Shown piece after piece: positions 37,401 to 50,832 of a stretch of DNA of 64,000 bases. The stretch covers positions 22,127,014 to 22,191,013 of the forward strand of contig CM026422.1 of the NCBI GenBank assembly GCA_014871385.1. The letters run 5' to 3'. The notes below the pieces were generated by a model. That model had not been told where the DNA came from, did no database searches, and worked only from the letters and a program-made list of their open reading frames with translations. The position numbers were made by a program, and so were the translations under genes. Position 1 is the first letter of the stretch. The number at the start of each line of letters is the position of its first letter. This DNA is from Ceratodon purpureus (lineage: Eukaryota > Streptophyta > Bryopsida > Pseudoditrichales > Ditrichaceae).

Positions 37401-38564
37401 TCTCAATTTATGTACAAAACCTTACCAACCTGCAACCATCTTTGGACCTTTAAGAAGCAGTTCGCTGTCCAACTGGCGCTGTCAGGGTTCATGTCCTATA
37501 TGCTTCAGATTGGGGGGCGGTCACCCAACAAAATTCTTTTCGCAAAGAATACGGGCAAGGTCTTTCAGAATGATTTCCATCCTGGTAAGCTCATTCATGT
37601 GTTTCTCTTGACTTTCAGGAATAGATCACTACGTTTTTGCGTATGTTGCTGTATATTATGTGAAGAATAGACTTCTAATGCTCATGTTGCTTTGCGTGAT
37701 GGCAGCTTATGATATGCATGGCATGGTGGAGTTTACAGAGCCTGTTCCTTTCAGGCTGACCCGTAACCTGCAGACATTTTTCACCCCCTTTGGTGTTGAA
37801 GGGCTGTTTATATCTTCAATGTGTGCCGCAGCGCAGGCAGTTGTTGCTCCTAAGGTTTCTTTCCATCACTCGGTTACTAAACCATTTTATTTGTTTCTTA
37901 TTGGGTTTAGGCATTTCTAGAGATGGATAGCTTCTTGAGAGTAGCATCTTCCGGTACTGCGTTTTGTAGTTTCAAGATGGGATCCATGCAAATGATATTT
38001 TTCCTTTATTTGTGTATTTTGTGTAAGTAGATTCTGGTTACACCTTGTTCGTAACGTCCTTCCTTGGCTCTTACTTAATTGGTAGATAACATGGGTTGCA
38101 AGATTAACTTTGTTGTTTGTACTGCAGAATCAGCATGTTCAGCACCAGCTAGCAATGTTTTTCAGGGATGAGCTCATCTCTTGGTCATGGAGGAGACCGC
38201 CAGGAGCATCACCCGCAAATAGTGCTGCTGGAGGAATGAGTTCAGCAGAATTGAAAACCAAAGTAGCTGAGAATGTGGAGCAAGTCATCAACCGTGTCCA
38301 GAAAATCGCACCCCAATGCTTTCCTGAAGAGGTTTGTGACTTCGTTACTGTCCATTGTTATCGATTCACCACCTGTTCAATGCATCTACGATTTAGCACT
38401 TTCAACTGTTGTGTTAATTAAAGAATTTCTGATTTTTTTTTCAGGAGGAGAATGCGACAGAACCTCCTCAATCAGTACAACGGGGCGTGTCTGATCTTGT
38501 TGAAGCTGCTTTGAGGCCTAAAAGCCTTTGCATGATGGATCCCACGTGGCATCCTTGGTTCTAG
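17106..38564 (+). CDS. TRA1: TRA1/TRRAP, PIKK-family pseudokinase scaffold of SAGA and NuA4
   Basis: Complete gene, 43 exons and 11,721 coding nt, giving 3906 residues; plant and animal homologues are about 3800-3900. In the nucleus this protein is the activator-binding scaffold shared by the SAGA and NuA4 histone acetyltransferase complexes. Start [14 protein letters not shown] resembles plant TRA1 starts and the end is W-H-P-W-F. Order: N-terminal HEAT/TPR-type helical repeats (exons 1-28), FAT (about 29-35), PI3K-like pseudokinase (about 39-42), FATC (43). All junctions keep frame. Introns are GT-AG except intron 20, which begins GC; intron 14 has a weak GTCTTA donor. Exon 26 has a triple tandem acceptor (three successive CAGs), leaving 0-2 Gln in doubt. 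The catalytic motifs are degenerate. Identification is by my recall of plant TRA1 sequences and is strong; exon 1 is short (58 nt) and rests on similarity. Confidence 0.96.
27125..27407 (+). other. TRA1: GC-AG intron (intron 20 of TRA1)
   Basis: Exon 20 ends AATCAG and the next bases are GCAAGT, a donor that matches the consensus at every place but the second. The acceptor is GTCAACAG before GTAAAGGAAAG, which encodes V-K-E-S-K as in plant TRA1. Using this junction keeps phase 0 and joins S-L-N-Q to V-K-E-S. No nearby GT donor gives a family-like join. Confidence 0.85.
31972..35643 (+). other. TRA1: TRA1 FAT domain region, exons 29-36
   Basis: Exons: 31972-32310, 32532-32717, 32848-33333, 33556-33861, 33971-34231, 34365-34655, 34927-35145, 35359-35643, encoding residues 2588-3378. 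Helix-pair (TPR-like) sequence such as L-W-E-E-Q-W and A-Y-S-T-A-I-S is characteristic of FAT domains. Exons 35-36 carry a Ser/Asn/Gly-rich disordered linker that separates the FAT domain from the kinase-like part. Domain edges are estimated by analogy with human TRRAP. Confidence 0.85.
35807..38564 (+). other. TRA1: TRA1 pseudokinase and FATC, exons 37-43
   Basis: Exons: 35807-36124, 36315-36428, 36556-36834, 37182-37584, 37706-37854, 38128-38331, 38445-38564, encoding residues 3379-3906. Where active PIKKs have G-D-R-H-P-x-N, this reads G-G-R-S-P-N-K (residues 3726-3732, from 37512). Where they have D-F-G, it reads N-D-F-H-P (3745-3749). The usual Lys-bearing motif reads [12 protein letters not shown]. 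So catalytic Asp, metal-binding Asn and DFG are lost, as known for TRRAP/Tra1. The last exon is the FATC helix ending in Trp-Phe. Confidence 0.92.
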
Positions 38565-40624
38565 TTTAACATCCATGCCATGATGGTTCATGTAGATATC
38601 AGTGTTGATGCAGTAGTATAGAACCCCCACACACCCTTTGAGCTATGAGGTGGTAGTTTGCCTCTTCAGCCCCATGTAGTGGTGAGCACGTTTGACGTGA
38701 TTCAGTCGCTAGTTTTGTAAAAATATTGTCTTGATGCTAGGGTTTGGGTTGACAGAAAACTTAGAACAGACTCCATAGATGCCACTGTTGTGTACAACCT
38801 ACGGAGGTAAGTTCTAGGAAGTTCGTTTCTCAATTTTGAAGTAGGAAGGGAGATTTACTAACAATGAGCTCACATTCAATTTTTTTGTAATGAAAAGTTC
38901 ATGAATTAAAGTTCTGAAATTTGATGCAATCTTTTTTATGAGACAACGCTTAAAATCAAACTTGCTTGTGATATTGGAAGCAAGATTATGTGTCCTAGTT
39001 GACTGAGTCTTGTTCCAGATAGCCGACTACTTTACTAAGCACCGGTTTGAGCTGTTTTGCATGTGTGAGCTAAGGATTAGCAAACAAAGGTGAAAAATCT
39101 GTACATGTACTTTGTTCTTTTGTGCACATTAACTTCTTGATGATGTTGAAATTAAATCTTAAATAGAGGCTCCAATAAGCTGAAGTAGTTGTTCTTGCAT
39201 CATCCTTAAAACCCACATATGCAGTTCTTCTTTTGGAGTATGACCCAGCTTGTACCATAGATAGGTTCAGTTGAGCTGCTCTTGTGCACTGTGGTTATAG
39301 GCCGCATCTAACCTTGTGACAAAAATCGTCGCTTGCGTGTTAGATGTTTTCGTTACTTTGATTGGACAAAATAGCGGGATATTGTCAAACTTGTGAAAGT
39401 GTATTTTTATTTTTCTTTGCATTTCTTGTGTTGTGACTTTGTGACTTGCACATGCATTTAGAAGCTCAACGCCACAGTGGTAGTGTATAAAATTGACTCA
39501 AGTTTCATCCAGCTGCGACTTTTCCTTACAACATGATGACTTGCATGGCATTAAGTAAAGAAAGCCCACATAATAAACATACTCTCTTGAATTAGTTTGC
39601 AACCTAACAAAAGTTACATTTAGCTGCACCTCAACCTTACTCATTTATACATTTATATTGACTTCTGGTCTATTTCCAATATTTCATGCATAATTTTTTT
39701 GACTGAAGATGCTGGCAAAGCCTTCAGAATTTAGAAGAAAGTGCCATAAGTGGCAGCCTTAACATTGGAGAATAGGAAGCCTTTCTGAAAGCTCTGACTC
39801 ATGCCATGGATTCAGAAAAAAAGGTTTTGACGGCAATCAAAAAATTTGGGTTCACCCAGGGCCTGCCAGTGCTCGTAACTCTCAACTCTTACACTGTCAT
39901 TTGACATCATGTAAATCATTTTGTAGTTTGAGCTGAAAATTGAGACCAAAACTCTTTTTGTCACATGGTAATTGGCCCAAGCCGATGAACATTACAAAGT
40001 ATGATAACCTTTGACATATTGTTTTTTACCCTGAGTCAAATATTCTACCAGATTGTAGATTGTAATCACAACTACCGCTATCGGCAGAAAATTAATTTCT
40101 TAACCGGACTGGGACCCTTCATTCCCAGGCCGGAGAAGAGGCTTTCAACGGATGATAGGATTTCAGCACTTTAAAAACAAGGGTCAAAAGATCTAGACTA
40201 ATGCTGACTCAAGAAAATTGGTGTCAAGGGTCAAAAGCCTACAAAGGTGGCGTAATATAAGCGCAAACTTTACAATTTGTTCAGCCGTACAAACATGATG
40301 TTTTTGGAATTGTGCCATGAGAAATTTAGATGTTGCCCCGTGTCATACGATAATGCCTTATTCTAGAAGAACCGCAATGTCATCAAGTCCTCTGATCAGC
40401 AGTTAAGCCACATGCTTTTTACAAATGAAACCCCCCTTTCTTGTTCTTTTCGTTGACAAAACACCCAACTCTTCCCTCTGCTGCATTGTTGATATGAGAC
40501 CAAAATGGCTAAGTCAGCCTCTCCGCAGCTGATTTCTCCTTCCACTGCAACACAACTATTTGCAACCTTGACTATTGTTACAAAATACACAATGAAATTT
40601 CAGTTATACACTAATCACTACACC
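38565..40624. other. TRA1 3' UTR and gene-free sequence
   Basis: The first 300 or so bases after the stop are likely 3' UTR, with a T-rich stretch ending TTTTTTTGTAATG near 38880-38893. Beyond that only short unrecognised frames occur and no repeat was evident. Confidence 0.45.
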
Positions 40625-40878
40625 GTAACACCATAGCAGGCTCTTCACGTGGTGAAATATTTATTTTTTCCTTCAAAAAATAAAGTTCACCTCTCAAAAA
40701 ACTGATTTTCTCAATTATTGTTGTTTTAGCAAAAAAAAATCAGTTTAAAATGGCTTAGAATAACAAAATGTTGTAAAAACTAATTTATTCTATTTATGTT
40801 TTTCTCTCTTCATAATTTTATGATTTTTACTTTAAAATTTTTTTTAAATATTTTTGGACGAACCTGCTATGATACTAC
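40625..40878. mobile_element. Candidate AT-rich MITE with ~19-bp terminal inverted repeats
   Basis: The left end GTAACACCATAGCAGGCTC matches the reverse complement of the right end (GAACCTGCTATGATACTAC) at 15 of 19 positions. The 254-bp interior is very AT-rich and non-coding. A shorter relative lies at 45355-45517. The exact ends and target duplication could not be settled, so the superfamily is open. Confidence 0.5.
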
Positions 40879-43800
40879 AGTACACTACAACCTAATTTGT
40901 TTAACGACAAAATTTTTGCAATTTATATGGAGAATCCCTGATCTTTAGAACTTTCCGAGGGTTACTCAGAACCACAGTGTCATAAGGCTCTTGGGTCCTT
41001 GCATGCTCTTGACATGAAAATTACTGTGATCGAAATCTTGATTGATTGAAATTATTGAATCGTTTCAAAGTTTTCCATCATGGTTTGACTTGTGAACATG
41101 ACAACTTTGATGACAGATTGTCAACTCATGTACTACAATATTCCTGTCCAATTTTTGAAGTGCCCCCATTGACTTCCTTTATTCCGAATTTGTTTTTCTC
41201 TTCACATTTAAGTGAACAAATGTAGTGGTATACTAAATGGAATATAAGGTACACCAGTTATTGTTGAGGAACCACATGTTGTGGCCATTTATAAATGGTT
41301 GACAAATTTTCTGAGACTCTTGAATTTCACCGGCAGTGCCTGGTCAGATTCATACCAGTATTAGAAAAGGAAACCCACATTAGAGATTCTCAATTTCTGG
41401 ATAAACCTGTATCTATATATACTTGAATATATCTGTATAATCCACTATGAAATACATATGTGGAAAAAAAATTGAGAAAAAGTACATACAAGGAAATTGA
41501 AAGAAATATTAGCAGCTGCCATCATCGAACCAGTGATTGGTTTAGTTTACCATTTACACCACACTAATTTCAACATTTGGAAGTTGTAGTGTAGGTCATT
41601 TCAAAAGTAGAGTTAACTAGATTCCTGATTTTGTGTATATTTTCTTAGTAATCAAAAGCGAAGAAATGGCAGATGGTTTGGCTCTTTGAAGCATAGGCTG
41701 TGGTACTTCCTTGTACAAATGATTTTGTGTTTTGATTTAGTCTTGAATGTATAACCACTATTTGAAATGGTAGCTTACCATCCACTATAGGCTCTCTCTT
41801 TCAATGCAACATCACTGTCTCTTTTTCTTCCTTTTTCTACCCTTAGGTATGTGCAAGAAAAAATAATGCAGATTCGTTGTTGCAATCAAAGCTTGATCCT
41901 GTCAACGGCAGTTTGAAAATCTTGCTTGAAGTCAACCACACTGGACTTCACGTTGACTTCTTGTTTGGGTTGTCAAACGGTTTTTTTTAGTCTTTTGTTT
42001 TTGGTTACATACATCTATTGGGTGTCCTTGATTCCGGTGAGTCTGTTCTTTGTATTCGTCTTACTAAGTTGTGAACTTGTGTGAATGCCCTGGCCTCGGC
42101 CGATGAGGGTATGTACTCTTCTCTGTGCAATGAATCCCATTCATCTGCTTCCACAAAAATAACAAAAAAAAAACAAAAAACAAAAAAAAAAGTTGTGTGT
42201 ATGATGTCAAAATTGAAGTCAATGCATTCACAGTATTTATGTTTCTTTCAGTGTTTCTCTGCAAAGTCTGGAGTCTGGAATCTGGACTCTGGACTCTGGA
42301 CTCCTCTGATGTGCAATATGATTGTTTTTACGCAGAGCAGGTTTGACACTTTGATGCCGGAAGTAAGGGCCCAAGGGGGCATTCAACTCAGAGTTCCTTT
42401 GACTGTCCAGTGGCCACTTGTTCCGGGTCATTGAGAAAAGTTTCTTAATTCACGCTCGTTCAATTTTAAACCTGGATTTTTATTTTTCATAATTTGATTC
42501 TAGAAGCTAGAGGTGGCAACTTCCTTGATTGGTTCCTAGGGATCAATTCAATCTGAAGATAACCTGGGTAAAAGTTCATTTGGTGTATAATTGCAATGAA
42601 AATAACAAAAGTGATAAAATAATGACATTGAGTCATAGTTCTCAAGCACAACATACTTGAAGTCATCAGCACAAGAGCATAAAGTACAGGATTTCATGAA
42701 TGGGCTCAACATGTGTTGTTTGTAAATAAGCATATACTCTAGGACCTGTGTTGAACAGTGTAGTGGGTTTGCACAATGCCCTGAAAGATTGGCTATGATT
42801 CTATTTACATGCAATTATACTAGAACAAAAGATTAAATAATTTTGAAAAAAAACGATGTCTCATGTCTCTGCCAACGGAGACTCCGAAACAAAACGTACA
42901 CAATAAATAGCTAGCGCAAAGAGCAGTGTCTCTTTCTCCTCACCAAAACACCTCTAACAACAATATCAGAAACCTTGTTCAACACTACACCACAATACAA
43001 CACTTGATACGAAATCCTTTATCAGTCATACACATCTCCATCAACGAATGTAACTTTGAAAATGACATCATCCCACACACGTAAAAATCCAAATACAATA
43101 TGATGTAGCTTACATTTACAAAGATAATATTTGGCATTTGATCACAATATCTAATACAAGACTAAAATGGTTGCAAAAACAAAAGTAAATAACACAAATA
43201 AACATTACATTGACTTGTATCGCAACAAAAAATGATTCAACAACCATCATTATATTCACAATTCTTGAAATAACTTGATGTCAAAATCCCTCTTCTTCCT
43301 TCCTACTAATTTCTTCCAAGACACCCACATATTTGAGTGAAGGGTGATAATAAGGTGTGACTAGATCCAAAGAGACCAAAGTTTCTCTTCTTCTTGCATG
43401 GCATAAACAAAGCCCGACATCACCTTACATGGAGCGACAAACAAAAGTTGAAGAAGAGTGGCATATACCAAATGCACTACCACATCATCTCATGTTACGA
43501 TAAAAAGTACATGTGGTTGAGAGGAGACAAAAATACTCATAGAGAGCATGGAGAGAGCCCAAATTCCAAGGAATACCAAGCAAACTCCCTCCGTAAAAAG
43601 TTGTTGCCACACAAGAACTCATAGGATCTCTATTCATCCCTGAAACATGACATGGAGCCCTTTGCCATTAGTGTGAAGGTACAAGAGGCAATTGCCACTC
43701 TATGAACCAATTATCATCAAACACATGTGCAATCTCTCCGGCTACTCCCTCCTCCTTCCCCTCGTCTGAAGTGGGCCTCAATGGAATAGTATCCTGTCCT

Positions 43801-45354
43801 TGCGGTGGGCACTCTGGAGATCCACAGAATCACAGATAGGACCTAGTGCAGGCTGTCTGTTTACCCGAGTAGAAAGAAAGTACCACAGTACATATCTTCT
43901 TGTGTACTGTAGAAACGTACAAACGAAAATTTCATCGGCTTTTTCTCATGAGTCATGTGCACTGAAGACAGTGAAGAGTCGAAGACTGTGGCTTCATCGG
44001 ACTTTGTGAGTTGAGTCAGTTGACTGATGCTTGACCTGGTTGACTGCCACTCTGCAACCAATTGATTCATCCCAACCACTTCCCTACTAAGTTATTGCCT
44101 GCAGCTAGCTGCTTCACTGATTTATCATGTATGCAGCTGCTGAGCTGCTGAGGGTTGCCAAATATTATTGATGATAATTGTTTGTAAATGATGCTGGCAT
44201 GGACAGAATTAACGGGTGTGGCATTGTGAAGTGCAGCATGGTGAAGAATGCAGCAGAGGTACCTATTCAGGCTGGAATAGGAATAAGCAGATTTGCATAT
44301 TTCAAAATGTGGTGTAGTCATGGAAATGACGTGCATGGGTTAGTATTTGAAAATGAATTTAGCCCAAGTGATTTCATAATTTGTAGGCTTGATATGAATA
44401 AGTTATGAGTTGTTAAAATTTCAAATAAATGTGGTAAAATGTAGTAAAATGTGAATAGTGCAGAAATGATAATCTCATGCATCAAAGATTGTAGGAAAGA
44501 TAAATTAAGTTATTATTACAACCATTTTAGATTGAATAATTGAAAACCATTTTAGATAACCCACCATATTGGATACGTCTACCTTACATTTACATGTCCA
44601 CCTTCAACCACATTGAAATATTTTGTTCTTCTCTTATTTAGATTATATGTATATCATCCACCATTAACCATTGGCATGTGCGGCATAAATGAATGAAGAA
44701 GAGTAACTTGGATATAGAATTTAAATTTCTTTGCTCTATTTTCTTTTAAATTGTAAAACCTATTCTACATGAATTAGGCTTGGAATCCACCATGTGGCAC
44801 ACAAAAATCTACCTTGTATGAAATTAAAAATCAAATGTAACATCCGCACAAAAAATCTGTCTGTAAAATATCAACATATGCAAGTTCATGTCAACATGAT
44901 GTAATCTGATGAGTCATGACAGACCTGTTGAAGACCTTACTGCTCAGGAGTAATTGGAAATTAAATAACTTATTCAAACCAGGACAGCCTTTGACAGGGT
45001 TCAGAAACCCAATGAAGTTACTACAGTTGTCCTCAGTTACTGTTGTCTGTGTCATAGTCAAACCCATTTTTGCTGTGTGTCAAACTCGGCAAACATACCG
45101 AGTGGTATGTACAAAGCTGGTGACTAGTAAAATCATTTTTACTGGGAATTTCAGTTCTTTTATTGATTTATTTACAGTTAAACTGGAATGTTCAACATCC
45201 GTTATGTTGACCAAGTGAATGAAAAGATCATGAACCATTAGTCCACAGCTTGTGCACTCTTGAGAAATTCAGAAATTCTGGTACTATTGGCTCATGCACG
45301 TTGAAATCATGGAACTAACACTGGTGTCCTAAAGCCTGATATATGACATGCATA
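40879..45354. other. Gene-free AT-rich sequence
   Basis: Contains an A-rich run (about 42161-42191), a short TCTGGA-type repeat at about 42266-42302, and scattered short frames (for example 43394-43624 and 44067-44336 minus) with no family resemblance. No RNA gene was recognised. Confidence 0.5.
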
Positions 45355-45517
45355 GTAACACCATAGCAAGTTCCTGACCTAACAAACAAATACTTATTTT
45401 TTTGAGAAAATAAGGTTTGCCTCTCAAGAAACTGAATTTCTCAATTTTTATTTTTGAGCAAAAAATTAGCAAAGATGACCTTAAATGGCTTAGAAATGAC
45501 AAAAGATATAGTACTAC
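45355..45517. mobile_element. Shorter relative of the 40625-40878 element
   Basis: Starts GTAACACCATAGCAAGTTC, almost the same as the longer copy, then shares the inner CACCTCTC/TGCCTCTC, AAACTGAxTTTCTCAAT and AAATGGCTTAGAA segments. It ends ATAGTACTAC, matching the last bases of the longer copy but missing its CCTGCTAT part. Looks like a deletion derivative. Confidence 0.5.
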
Positions 45518-47766
45518 GGTATACATTAGCTGCATTTTTATTCTAGTCATAATGGATTATTTAGTGATGCATGACTTACAAACATATGTAAAATCTAAGT
45601 AGTGAAATAGTGTGGGTCATAATATAACTCAAATATCATTCTTTCCTACAATTGCCCAGCATTTCAATTTGTGCCCAAAATAAAATAAAAAATCATCTCA
45701 AATAATGTGAATTTCAACTGAAGTTGCCCACATTAACTGAGGGCTCCTGAAATGATGAACATTACTTCCAAGGAATGTGGTCCACACTAACTAGAATTAA
45801 ATGCAAATAGAAAACACGGTACAACAAATAGTCGCCCACCGGATTGACATTCCAACATACGTGCCCCCTCCGAAATGGACTTTGCAACCACACAACAGGA
45901 TTTTTCCACAAGCTCATGAACACGGCACACATGCAAACCCGGAAGAAAAAAAATTCTCAGGAAACACACACCACCTGAAACCACTTTCGGTATTATTCAT
46001 TGCACTGCCGAAGTATCAACACACACCGTCGTCGTCACCATCGTCTGTACAACCGAGGTACATCTGCAGCCGAAAGAGCTGCACACCAGCAACGCAGATA
46101 AAGCCTGCCGAATCTGCAGGTACTCATAATACCATTATATTATCCACTGAGTAGACTCACAATATCATTATATTATTCACAGGAATAATCAGAGCTAGAA
46201 AATTGTTATATCGATCTGCAGTCCGAACCTTCGGCGACCCAGATGTGCCTGCTAGTCAACCTTCGTGTCCTGCAATCAGGGGTAGGATTTTTATTTAATT
46301 TTTTGATTTCATGATGAGGATGACCAGTTGATGAATTCTTAATATAATGAACTTTCTACCACGGTTGGAACTTGGAGGTGATTAGTATGTGTCTGGGGAA
46401 GGTGTTATGTGGATACTAGTTATGTAGAAGTCTAGAGTCGACTCGTATTCATCATGTGTTGATGAGTTCATGGCACCAGAGTCAAGTGATAGATCCTGAG
46501 CGACGTCGTGTTGAGTGATTAGAATAAGTGTTTTTAATCATCTTTTGCATGTAATCTGGTGACAAATAACACACGAGTCGCAGTGAGCTCGACTTTCGTC
46601 TTCTGTGTCAACTGAGTCGCCTCGAGTCCTCTTCCTCGCACCTATATACATTCTTTCCTGGTTTGCTTTGCCCAAGAGTAGTAACTTGATCAAAAAGTGG
46701 GGTCCTCTGGTCTTCAACTTGCGCCTCTCCTCCGGCTACCTGCTTGCTCATTAGATGCGGCTTACTGTTGGTTGCGAGACCAGGTAGTGGATAGGCGCCT
46801 TTTGGTTGCTAGCTCGCCTTTCAGGTTGTGCAGGCGCTAGCTTGTGTCAAGGGATCAGATATATCAGGTCTGCGTTAGTGGGAAGTTCCGACCCTGGGCG
46901 CTCGTGAAGCTTGCCAGGGCTGGTTGTGGTGGAATCAAACGAGATGGGTTCTGCGAGATAGCTCCACAAGGAGCGCTTCAGGTGCCGAAGACGAAAAGTT
47001 TGCGGCGTTGCGCAGGTAGACGATGGCTCTTAAGCTACAGAATTAATCTTTGTGGTTCTCGATATTGGGTGAAGTGAACATGGAGCTTCTCGGACTAGAC
47101 GTCGTCTGCTAGGTCCTTGTGTGGGGTTTGTAAACTTGCAACACCCTTGTTCTTACAGTTGTAGTTTACCACTTCATCTGGACATGGCAAAGAATTAATG
47201 ATCAGGGTAATCGGACTTCTCCGTCGGGAAGTTGGAAAGGTTGCGGGAGCGGTCGCATCGTCATTAACTTGCTTAGGACCAGAAGTTTTTAAGAATACAG
47301 CTCTATCTCCAATCTGATGCACTGGCTTTTGAGTGTTGTTCCTTTCAACGCGTGTTTACTGAACTGCTACTACTCGCAGGATTTGACTCAAAACATGCAC
47401 TTCGAGCAGCTAGTCTTGACACTTAGCAGCCCCTTAGTGCTGAAGCAGTGATCTGAAAGTGGTTAGAAGAGAAATATGGAACCACAATATGGAAGAATAT
47501 CTTCATGAGAGCTTTCTGTCACTTGAATTATCCCTGATGCAGCGAGTTGCTTTGTTGCTGTTGTTTGCAGATGTATCTCATGCAAGAAAGACAACCATCA
47601 CCAAAACAGCAAGTTGTTTTCTCCCACTCACATGATCTGAAGTTACAAGTGGTGTAATAACTCGACGATATATCCAAGTTTTCACAGGAATCGATTCTGT
47701 AGCACGTAGGAGCTTCATGAAAGCACGCCGATAGATAGATATACTCCGGAAGTCATTCTGGCGAAG
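45518..47766 (+). promoter_or_regulatory. WRKY gene upstream region and probable long 5' UTR
   Basis: C/A-rich sequence (about 45800-46120) turns G/T-rich from 46330, as at the other gene starts. A TATA-like CCTATATACA lies at 46641-46650, which would put a start near 46675 and give a leader of over 1 kb. Possible leader introns exist (acceptors near 47380 and 47570) but cannot be fixed. A W-box TTGACT is at 47383-47388, fitting the autoregulation common in WRKY genes. A 77-codon frame at 46844-47077 may be an upstream frame; it resembles nothing known. Confidence 0.35.
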
Positions 47767-49505
<1,739 letters not shown>

Positions 49506-50832
49506 TGCTCGACAAGCTGCGGCTAATTCCTGTATATTGCCTATAGGATTACAAGCTTAGGGTTAAGTAACGGAGAGAGCGGAAACAATCTTCACAAGAC
49601 CTAGAATCTCTGCCCTCTCGTTTCAAGTCTGTACCCATTTTGAACTCCAATTTTTTTGTAAAGATGCCATCTAGTTGCCAAGTTGTCCACCATCCGACGA
49701 AGCTGAATTGCGAGTATTCCGAAGCAGGGTTCCCGTGCATTAGAACCGGCTCGAAAACTGTGCTTTGATGAAGCATCAACTGCTGGGTCGAAAATTCAGC
49801 CTGCCAGGAAATTAGTAGGCCATGGCGCTTGTCCGAGATGAGAGTAGCACAACGGCGAAGGTGTCCGCAGATTACACTAGTCTTTCAGTACCAGCTCCTG
49901 TTCGATTAGAGGCTCTTCACTGTGGTGTGAGAAAGACGACGTTTGAAAGCTAGATGTCATTCTTCGGGATGTATACACACCAATAGTATCTATTGGCTAC
50001 ATACCAATATTATGAATGTCATGCGTGATCGCAGAAGACAAAGATTTATGGCATAGCCTGCTTCCATCTTCTGATGTCTAAAACTTTGCCATCAGTTGTT
50101 TTGAGCTTCGATATCTTGAAGTCAGGAATTACCAAGTGTAATAGCGATGTGTAACCATGTCAATGTGCCACTTCCAACAATATCGATTTCACGTTTCCTG
50201 AACTAGAATCCCCTCACACGAATTCAACAGTACTCGCACAACATCGCTGACATACTCAAAACTCCAGGAGGGATTCTTCAAGGCAAACCACCCTAGAATG
50301 AATACTCATGAGTCATGCATATGTATCCTCCTCATTCACAATATCAAGGCATGCTGTGAAATGGTGAGCAAATGATTAACCTCAATTATATGATATATCC
50401 ATCACATCTCCTGTGACGCTCACAAACTCTACAGCACGTAGGAGATTCCTTTCTTAACCAGAGACAGCTGAAGCAATCACTAAACTAGAAAGAATTAATT
50501 CACAACATACCAGCCTCATCGCTCAAACTGCCAAAACCACGACCTAAAGAGCGAAAGCAAGGAAATCACAACCAATTGAATTCAACATCCCACTACCATC
50601 CTCTCCAACACCTAAATTTCTGAGTCTACCAACACTGTAAGCTCAAAATCCATAGACACACACATGATTCGACATGGGTTCCAACTCGAAAATTGTACAA
50701 TTCACATCGGTCGGTAACATTAGCTGATAATACACAGAGTTTACAGTGCAGCATTGCACAGACCAGCGAACAACACAATTCGAAAAAAGAAGAACCTCTA
50801 AAAAACTCCCTCAACCAAACCAGAAACTCAAC
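49506..50832. other. Convergent spacer between WRKY and reductase genes
   Basis: Holds the 3' UTRs of the two genes, which end toward each other about 1.3 kb apart. No further gene, repeat or RNA was recognised; minus frame 49549-49779 is in the presumed WRKY 3' UTR and matches nothing. Confidence 0.5.

Noticed and set aside
45801-46154. 117-codon open frame upstream of the WRKY gene
   Set aside because: No recognised domain; composition reflects the C/A-rich block seen at other gene starts.
46844-47077. 77-codon open frame as an extra WRKY exon or separate gene
   Set aside because: No similarity to WRKY N-termini, and the downstream ATG at 47767 already gives a complete group IId protein.
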